From the NCBI GenBank assembly GCA_002083365.1, contig LVWS01000032.1:246198-310197 (forward strand): DNA of 64,000 nucleotides, given 5' to 3'. A program made the translations under genes and the position numbers. Position 1 is the first letter of the stretch, and each line of letters starts with the position of its first letter. This stretch comes from Nitrospira sp. SG-bin1 (lineage in GTDB: Bacteria > Nitrospirota > Nitrospiria > Nitrospirales > Nitrospiraceae). Below the pieces are notes generated by a model. The model did no database searches and was not told the DNA's origin. It saw only the letters and a list, made by a program, of their open reading frames with translations. Shown here in pieces: positions 59,201 to 64,000 of this stretch.

Positions 59201-61287
59201 CTCCGACAGCGATCCACATCGTCCGGATGGACGCCCGCCACCCAACCGTCTCCCAGCTCCTGCTCCATGGTCCGGCCGGTATAGTCCAACCATCCGCGAT
59301 TGAAGTAGGTGCAGCGCTTGTCGAGCCCCGACATCCAGATCAGGACGGGAGCCGTGTCGGCGATCACTCGGAACCGTTCCTCGCTTTCGCGTGCGAATTC
59401 CTCCGCCTGCTTGCGAGCGGTAATGTCCTCCGAAAAGATCACGATGCCGCCGATGGTCCCTTCCGGCGTCAGCCATGGACGGATCTCCCATCGAGACCAA
59501 TCGGTGCGACCATCCAGACGGACAAAGGGGTCCTCCTGGCGGCTCTCGACGGCACCGGCCAAACACCGGCGGTGAACGGCCCTCCACCGGTCAGATATCT
59601 CCGGAAAGATCTCATAGTGACTCCGTCCGATCAACGGTTCATCACCGAGATGATAGTCCGACCTCCAGCGGCGACTGACCGCCAGATACCGCATCTCTCG
59701 ATCGAGCACGGCCAGCGCCACCGGGCTGTGTTCGATGAAAAGCCTGAGATGCTCCTTTTGTTGGGCCAGTTGAGCTTCCAGCCGCTTGCGGGCCGTGATA
59801 TCAATCGCGATGCCCCCGAGCAGACGTTCTCCTTGCGATCCGTTGAGAGGGAACTTCAACACGAGCCACTGTTCCGAGTGTCCGTCCGGCGTGGGAACGG
59901 TTTCCTCCACCTCGAGAACTTCCTCGGAAGACAACACCCGTCGATCATGCTCATTCAGTTTTGCCGCCACCGCGGGAGGCATCAGATCATCGTTCGTCTT
60001 CCCACGGACCCCGTCGAGGGATACGTTGAAGCGCTTTTCAAAGACGGGATTTACGTAGAGATGGCGGCCGGCTTCATCTTTGATGAACGTGACCGCCGGA
60101 CTGTGCCGCATGAAGGCTTGGAATCGCGCCTCGCTCTCACGCAAGGCTTCGTTCATCCTGACATGCTCGATGGCGAGCGCCGCGATGTGGCTGGCGCGTT
60201 CGACGATCTTCAGATCGGTTGAGTTGGGAAACCGTGGTTCGCGATAGTAGGCCGCAAAGGTTCCGAGTACTGTGCCGGTAGAGCTGAGAATCGGGTGCGA
60301 CCAACAGGCCTTCAGCCCATGAGTCAACGCGACCGAGGCATAGTCCTTCCATAATGGATTGAAGGAAATGTCGGCGACGATCGATGGTTTCCCGAAATGG
60401 GCGGCGCTGCCGCAGGAGCCGACGGTCGGCCCGATGGGAATGCCATGAACCGCCCGGTTGTACTCGTCCGGCAGGCTGGGCCCCGCCGCCGATGCGAGAT
60501 GCCCTCCATCTTCCATGACCAGCATGACTGAACAGAGCATCGGAGCCGTATGGCTCTCGATCGTCCGACAAATGAACGCCAGCACCTCGGAGAGGTCGGC
60601 CTCCTGCGCCACCAATTCCAAGGCTTGTTTTTCAGCCGAGAGGAAGGCTTCTTGCCATTTTCGTTCTGTGATGTCCCGCATGAAGCAGTAATGACCGGAC
60701 ATTTTCTCCTGCATCGTGTCCGGTTTGACGATCACGACGTGCTTGTGGATCAGGCTGCCGTCTTTTCTGATCCCCCGAATTTCCGCCTCCGCTCTGCCTA
60801 GCGCAAGCATCTGGGCGAAAGCGTTTAACACACATGTCCGGTCATCCGGATGGACCGTGATCTCCCAGGACTGTCCGATTAATTCTTCAGGACGGTAGCC
60901 CAACACCGCAGCATATTGCGTGTTCACAAAGACGTAGTGACCCCTCTCATCGAGTTTCGAAATACCCTCCATGGCCAATTCGACGACGGTGTGCGCTTCG
61001 AGCAGCGTCGGTTCGCCCTGCGGGCGTTCGGTGATGATATGTTCGCCGACGGCCCCGCTGGTCCATCGGCAGAGGCCTGCCAACAGAAGACACAAGGCGG
61101 CAAGAGCCGATACATGAAGGGGCGTCATGGCAGCTGGCTCGGAGGTGGCAATCCAGAAACCGCTGAAACCTAGAAACGCCGCAAGCCCGATGATCGATGG
61201 GCCAAGGAGACGTGAAGATGGGAGGCTATGGCCTGAATGGGAACTGTCGCTGATATCTGTAGGCTTCTGCCGGCCGCAACTGGTCAC
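56269..61287 (-). CDS. membrane histidine kinase with nine PAS domains and one GAF domain
   Basis: A 1672-residue sensor kinase. Two N-terminal hydrophobic helices (IIGLAAFLGFSGFWIATSEP; LHVSALAALCLLLAGLCRW) are followed by PAS 1, a GAF domain (~215-375), and PAS 2-9, recognised by eight further RF/QF...PAS cores each ended by a D(I/V)T(E/A)R motif. The kinase core has H box MGRLAAGVAHEINNPIAGIK, N box LLNLLNNAIDCSNEGG, G1 DRGSGIAPENL, F box FDPFFTTKTGN and G2 GMGLGLSISQSLVMAMGG. No receiver is fused; the neighbouring RR supplies it. PAS 5, 7 and 8 are close repeats of each other. The GTG at 61287 lacks a ribosome-binding site but any later start would lose a helix. Confidence 0.9.
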   Translation of the reverse strand: MTSCGRQKPTDISDSSHSGHSLPSSRLLGPSIIGLAAFLGFSGFWIATSEPAAMTPLHVSALAALCLLLAGLCRWTSGAVGEHIITERPQGEPTLLEAHTVVELAMEGISKLDERGHYVFVNTQYAAVLGYRPEELIGQSWEITVHPDDRTCVLNAFAQMLALGRAEAEIRGIRKDGSLIHKHVVIVKPDTMQEKMSGHYCFMRDITERKWQEAFLSAEKQALELVAQEADLSEVLAFICRTIESHTAPMLCSVMLVMEDGGHLASAAGPSLPDEYNRAVHGIPIGPTVGSCGSAAHFGKPSIVADISFNPLWKDYASVALTHGLKACWSHPILSSTGTVLGTFAAYYREPRFPNSTDLKIVERASHIAALAIEHVRMNEALRESEARFQAFMRHSPAVTFIKDEAGRHLYVNPVFEKRFNVSLDGVRGKTNDDLMPPAVAAKLNEHDRRVLSSEEVLEVEETVPTPDGHSEQWLVLKFPLNGSQGERLLGGIAIDITARKRLEAQLAQQKEHLRLFIEHSPVALAVLDREMRYLAVSRRWRSDYHLGDEPLIGRSHYEIFPEISDRWRAVHRRCLAGAVESRQEDPFVRLDGRTDWSRWEIRPWLTPEGTIGGIVIFSEDITARKQAEEFARESEERFRVIADTAPVLIWMSGLDKRCTYFNRGWLDYTGRTMEQELGDGWVAGVHPDDVDRCRSVYAEAFDRREPFTMEYRLRKAGGDYGWIHDSGVPRRLADGTFAGYLGACIDVTARKIAEEHLQRTRFAMDQAVDAVYWIDPQARILYTNGAASAMLGYTADEFLRLTVHDLNPDFPPDVWPEWWAQMRERKVMSLESVHLTKDGRRIPIDIRVSVLAYGSQEFHCAFVRDITERKRGDQALRESQERFELAARATNDGIWDWNILTGQQYWSDRNFELFGLEPTALAPTYETWISLLHPDDADRAHRAVCHHLETREPYDIEVRVRMKNGSYRWFRDQGQAVWDDTGRPVRMVGSISDVTERRIADDVLRSAHADLEQRVKERTRQLEEANLSLQDEIMERKRAEKALQLTQFTVDRAAQGIFWVGPNAEILYVNEAASQVLGYSREELLHMTVHDIDPNFPPEAWPAHWAELKRRGSFTFESSQHTKRGGVRYTEITVNHLEYDGQEYNCAIVRDVTERKTIEARLRTTQYAVDHASDQIFLIAPDGRFLDVNEAACRRLGYAKEELLTKSVMDIDPNYPRAVWDRHWETFVQAGQLRLETTHRGKSGELYPVEVTANYLVHNGQEIDCAIIRDITERKQAEEALRDSELRYKLLTEATFDGIAIHDQGILLEVNAGLERMFGYEPGELIGRSMWDLIAEESRDLVLANMRHGVNGPYEAMGRRKDGTTFPGEVVARSCSYRGKQVRLVAGRDITERKHLETEQLRHTEELERQVAERTDEIAKLESRRTQTEKLAAMGRLAAGVAHEINNPIAGIKNAFTLVKQALDPAHPHAEFAGMIDREVARVASIVQNMYQLYRPESGKGEAVEVEIMVRDIDALFMKRLQQRRLRLFIEVDSGVSRLCVPRGDLLQVLLNLLNNAIDCSNEGGTITLAFRVEPETIRITVSDRGSGIAPENLPHIFDPFFTTKTGNDQKGMGLGLSISQSLVMAMGGKIEVETELNGGSTFSVLLPRHTAAARAQDPSDTTKEVMTYDR

Positions 61288-61416
61288 GGATCGGCAGGAT
61301 AACGCGCACTGCCGCCTCCGTCAAATCCATTCGGCCCTACACGAGGCTCTGATCAGAGTAACTACTGGATAACCCTGTCTGGTCAGGGGACTGACACCCT
61401 TCCCCGCGTCCCTGGT

Positions 61417-61444
61417 GCCGGTCCCCGTTCAAACCGGGACCGGC
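61417..61444. other. 9-bp stem-loop downstream of the soluble MCP gene
   Basis: GCCGGTCCC (61417-61425) and GGGACCGGC (61436-61444) form a perfect 9-bp stem with a 10-nt loop, about 60 bp after the MCP stop. There is no T-run on either strand, so it is not a standard intrinsic terminator. It may stabilise the mRNA end or assist termination. Confidence 0.5.
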
Positions 61445-61502
61445 ATCGTCGCGGACGACCGAGCCGGTCCCCACACCGCACGTCGCGCGCTGCCCGGCGT
61501 GC

Positions 61503-63890
61503 CTAGAATTCTTCGAAGTCGTCTCCGGCGCTGTGGGGTTCCTTGCCGTTGCCGGCGGCCACCGCGGCCGGGACCTTGCTCGGCATCCGCTTCGCGGCGA
61601 GCGCCGAAGGTTTGGCCGCCGTCTTCAGACCGGCCTGGGCCACCGGCTTGACCGGTGCCTTGACGGCGGGACGGAGCCCGTCCCGCTTGCCCGCGGCGTG
61701 AGTCGGGGGCGCCCCCTCGGTCTGCTCCACCTTGAAGACCTCCACCTGCTGCAAGAGCTCCTTGGCCTGCTCCTTCATGGACTGGGCCGCCGAGGTCGTC
61801 TCTTCCACCAACGCCGCGTTCTGCTGCGTCGTTTCATCCATCGACAGAATGGCCTTGTTCACCTGATCGATCCCGCTCGCCTGCTCCTGCGAGGCCGCGC
61901 TGATCTCCGCGATGATGTCCGTGACCCGTTTCACCGAGCTCACGATCTCCTCCAGCGTCTTGCCGGATTGATTGACCAGCTCGCTGCCGTCGGTCACGCG
62001 TTGGATCGATTCGTTGATCAACCCCTTGATCTCCTTCGCCGCCGTCGCCGAGCGTTGCGCCAGATTGCGCACTTCCGCCGCGACCACCGCGAACCCACGC
62101 CCATGTTCGCCGGCCCGCGCCGCCTCCACCGCCGCGTTCAAGGCCAGCAAATTGGTCTGGAAAGCAATCTCGTCGATCACCGTGATGATGTCGGCGATCT
62201 TCTTGCTGCTCTTGTTGATCTCCCCCATCGCCTCGACGGCCTTCTTGGTGACCGCCCCGCCCTTGTCCGCGGTGTCCCGCGCCGCAATGGCCAGTTGATT
62301 GGCCTGTTTGGCGTTGTCGGCATTCTGTTTGACCGTGCTCGTCATCTCTTCCATCGAGGCACTGGTCTCTTCCAACGCACTGGCCTGTTCAGAAGTCCGT
62401 TGCGACAGGTCTTCGCTCCCCTTCGTAATCTGCTCCGACCCGGCCGTCACCGCTTCCACCGCTTCGCGCACGGTGCTGATCGTGTGAGTCAGGTTGCTCA
62501 GCGCGGCGTTGATGCTCGTCTTGATCTTTTCCAATTCGCCCTGATAGGTCCCCGCCATCATGTGGGTCAAATCGCCCTCGGCCAGGGCGCCCAGTGACTT
62601 TTGCGCCTCGGTCATGCAGGCTTCCAGTTCGGCCTGCGCCTTTTTCTGGGGGGTGATATCCGTGGCAAACTTCACGACCTTGAACGGCCGGCCCATCTCA
62701 TCCTTGACCGGGTTATAAGAAGCCTGAATCCAAACTTCTTTGCCTCCTTTGCCGACCCGACGATACTGCCCAGAGTCGAATTCTCCTCGATTCAGTTTTG
62801 CCCAGAACGCCTGGTATTCGCCGCTGGCCGCATACGTCGGGTCAGCAAACATCCGGTGATGCTTCCCCTTGATCTCATCGAGCGTATAGCCTACTGTCTT
62901 GAGAAAATTCTCGTTGGCCGTAAGGATCGTCCCGTCCAAGTTAAACTCGATGGAGGCATAAGAAATGTCGATGGCATCCATGATTCCCTTCATGTTCTGG
63001 CGGGCGATCTCCTGCTCCGTGATGTCGTACCGCACCCCCAGGTACTTGCGGGGCTTGCCGGTTTTCTTGTCGACGAAGGGAGCGATCACCGCATCGACGT
63101 AGTAGGGCGTGCCGTCCTTGGCCCGGTTCTTCACCACGCCGCGGAAGATCTGCCCCCGCCCGATCGTGGCCCACATCTGCTTGAAGACCTCCTTCGGCAT
63201 ATCCGGATGGCGCGTCGTGTTGTGGCCGTAACCGATTAATTCATTCTTCGGATATTTGGAGACTTGAAGGAATTTTTCGTTGACCGACATGATGTCGCCC
63301 TTGAGGTTTGCTTCCGAGACGATGCTGGTCACATTCATGATGTCTTCTCGAACTTTGAGCTCATCCCGCATGTGCAGAATTTCGGTTTGTTTCTCCGTGA
63401 CATCGGAGGCGTACTTCACGACCTTGTAGGGTTTGCCGTGGCTATCCATGAGCGGATAGTAGGCCGCCTGGATCCAGACTTCCTTGCCGCCCTTGCCGAC
63501 GCGCTGATAGGTGCCCGCATCATATTCGCCGCGATTCAACTTAGCCCAGAAGGCCTGGTACTCCGGGCTGCTGGTGTAGGCCGGGTCACAGAACATCCGG
63601 TGGTGCTGCCCCTTGATTTCCGGAAGCGTGTACCCCAGCGTCTTCAAGAAGTTCTCGTTGGCCGTGAGGACCGTCCCGTCCATGGTGAACTCGATCACGG
63701 CTTGCACCTTGTCGATCGCCTGCAGTTTCGCCGCCAACTCCTCGGTATGCCCAGTGTCCATGGATCGTCCTCCCTCGTTGTGCTCGTTGCGCGTGGTGTG
63801 CTCATGTGCCTGGATGCGCGGCGGCATCACAGGCGCTTCGGTTGTCTTGACCCCTGACTGGTCTTCGTGCCCGCTCCCCTCTGGCTCCAT
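61503..63890 (-). CDS. soluble methyl-accepting chemotaxis protein with three PAS domains
   Basis: A 795-residue chemoreceptor without transmembrane helices. The order is PAS A (ENFLKTLGYTLPEIKGQHHR ... GGKEVWIQAAYYPL), an Aer-like PAS B (RHPDMPKEVFKQMWATIGRG, VKNRAKDGTPYYVDAV), PAS C (near-copy of A, GGKEVWIQASYNPV), a short HAMP-like linker (LGALAEGDLTHMMAGTYQGE), and the MCP signalling domain with IDEIAFQTNLLALNAAVEAA. It ends SAGDDFEEF. It is a cytoplasmic, probably redox- or energy-sensing receptor. The ATG at 63890 follows AAGGGAG; an ATG at 63761 follows an equally strong GGGAGG, so the first 43 residues are uncertain. The cheW-like gene is 25 bp upstream. Confidence 0.9.
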   Translation of the reverse strand: MEPEGSGHEDQSGVKTTEAPVMPPRIQAHEHTTRNEHNEGGRSMDTGHTEELAAKLQAIDKVQAVIEFTMDGTVLTANENFLKTLGYTLPEIKGQHHRMFCDPAYTSSPEYQAFWAKLNRGEYDAGTYQRVGKGGKEVWIQAAYYPLMDSHGKPYKVVKYASDVTEKQTEILHMRDELKVREDIMNVTSIVSEANLKGDIMSVNEKFLQVSKYPKNELIGYGHNTTRHPDMPKEVFKQMWATIGRGQIFRGVVKNRAKDGTPYYVDAVIAPFVDKKTGKPRKYLGVRYDITEQEIARQNMKGIMDAIDISYASIEFNLDGTILTANENFLKTVGYTLDEIKGKHHRMFADPTYAASGEYQAFWAKLNRGEFDSGQYRRVGKGGKEVWIQASYNPVKDEMGRPFKVVKFATDITPQKKAQAELEACMTEAQKSLGALAEGDLTHMMAGTYQGELEKIKTSINAALSNLTHTISTVREAVEAVTAGSEQITKGSEDLSQRTSEQASALEETSASMEEMTSTVKQNADNAKQANQLAIAARDTADKGGAVTKKAVEAMGEINKSSKKIADIITVIDEIAFQTNLLALNAAVEAARAGEHGRGFAVVAAEVRNLAQRSATAAKEIKGLINESIQRVTDGSELVNQSGKTLEEIVSSVKRVTDIIAEISAASQEQASGIDQVNKAILSMDETTQQNAALVEETTSAAQSMKEQAKELLQQVEVFKVEQTEGAPPTHAAGKRDGLRPAVKAPVKPVAQAGLKTAAKPSALAAKRMPSKVPAAVAAGNGKEPHSAGDDFEEF
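61835..62462. repeat. near-identical 628-bp MCP signalling-domain repeat, copy B
   Basis: Counterpart of 52583-53210. The encoded ~200 residues around the receptor tip are almost unchanged, while DNA on either side diverges sharply. Confidence 0.8.
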
Positions 63891-63915
63891 CTGGCTCTCC
63901 CTTTCCGCCTCCCGG

Positions 63916-64000
63916 CTACGCGGCCTTGGCCGCCGGCCCCTCCGACACCTCGTCGTCCAACAACAGCCGGTCCATGTCCAATAGGGCCACCAGCTTGTCG
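63916..64000 (-). CDS. cheW: CheW-like adaptor, C-terminal end (gene continues beyond window)
   Basis: The last 85 bp encode, on the minus strand, DKLVALLDMDRLLLDDE followed by a short Gly/Ala tail and TAG at 63916-63918. The (K/R)L(V/I)xLLDxxxLL pattern is the usual end of CheW-like domains, which bridge receptors to CheA. It lies 25 bp upstream of the MCP start on the same strand, fitting a cheW-mcp operon. Only 27 residues are visible, so a larger CheW-containing protein is possible. Confidence 0.65.
   Translation of the reverse strand, partial: DKLVALLDMDRLLLDDEVSEGPAAKAA

Noticed and set aside
61417..61444. GTTCAAAC within a GC-rich stem resembled a tRNA T-arm
   Set aside because: The stem and loop sizes are wrong for a T-arm, and no acceptor, D or anticodon arms can be drawn around it.
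1..64000. CRISPR arrays, rRNA genes and complete IS elements
   Set aside because: Repeats of regular spacer-repeat size, rRNA-like stretches and intact transposase genes were looked for and none was seen.

Overview
The window reads as a chromosome segment from a Gram-negative bacterium. Outer-membrane lipoproteins, an outer-membrane barrel, a Wza-type exporter, a type II secretion operon and an exosortase/VPLPA-CTERM locus all require an outer membrane. The combination of tandem thymidylate-kinase homologues beside a Ppx/GppA phosphatase, an exosortase D locus, a T2SS operon and a large chemotaxis/partner-switching block resembles Nitrospira (Nitrospirota). That assignment is inferred from gene content; no marker gene or rRNA is present.

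Layout. (1) 1-5.7 kb: the 3' end of an aldo/keto reductase-like gene, an OmpA-type lipoprotein, a Ppx/GppA-HD phosphatase translationally coupled to two tandem thymidylate-kinase-like genes, a convergent SixA-type phosphatase, and a PsiE-like membrane protein coupled to a 67-aa winged-helix-like protein. (2) 5.7-18.9 kb: a minus-strand exopolysaccharide/exosortase operon. Reading from its promoter end it holds an exosortase-EpsI fusion (XrtD type), a WecA-like phosphoglycosyl transferase, a PrsT-like TPR lipoprotein, a Wza-like exporter, an outer-membrane barrel, a Wzz-like chain-length protein, a BY-kinase-like ATPase, an ExeA/XrtA-type AAA ATPase and a TPR paralogue. A VPLPA-CTERM substrate gene lies just upstream behind its own terminator. 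(3) 19-33 kb: surface polysaccharide genes (sugar transferase, WecG/TagA enzyme, two glycosyltransferases and one decayed copy, Wzy-like polymerase, clan-A glycoside hydrolase, Wzx-like flippase, wecB, GDP-fucose synthase, gmd). The 22-29 kb part is visibly AT-richer than its surroundings. A four-helix-bundle (S23/Avd-like) gene flanked by short tandem repeats sits between fcl and gmd. (4) 33.3-43.9 kb: a plus-strand type II secretion operon, gspC-E-F-G-H-I-J-N-L-M-K, with gspD and the prepilin peptidase gene gspO absent. (5) 43.9-64 kb: a minus-strand chemotaxis/signalling block: cheW (cut by the window end), a soluble multi-PAS MCP, a nine-PAS histidine kinase, a response regulator, a membrane PAS-MCP, a degenerate HD-GYP protein, cheR, a decayed four-helix-bundle gene, cheD, cheB, two STAS proteins, a REC-SpoIIE phosphatase, an HPt protein and a REC-HATPase protein.

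How the genes work together. Region 2 supplies chain-length control, export and protein anchoring for a polysaccharide whose repeat unit is probably built by region 3 (UDP-ManNAc- and GDP-fucose-type precursors). Region 4 supplies an outer-membrane secretion machine. Region 5 joins a CheR/CheB/CheD-adapted chemosensory array to a phosphatase/kinase/STAS partner switch.

The least explained signal is a family of short-period (6-7 nt) degenerate tandem repeats at gene junctions. They flank an intact four-helix-bundle gene and abut a decayed one, and they contribute start codons to gspH and cheD. This may be an undescribed, possibly mobile, repeat-associated element.
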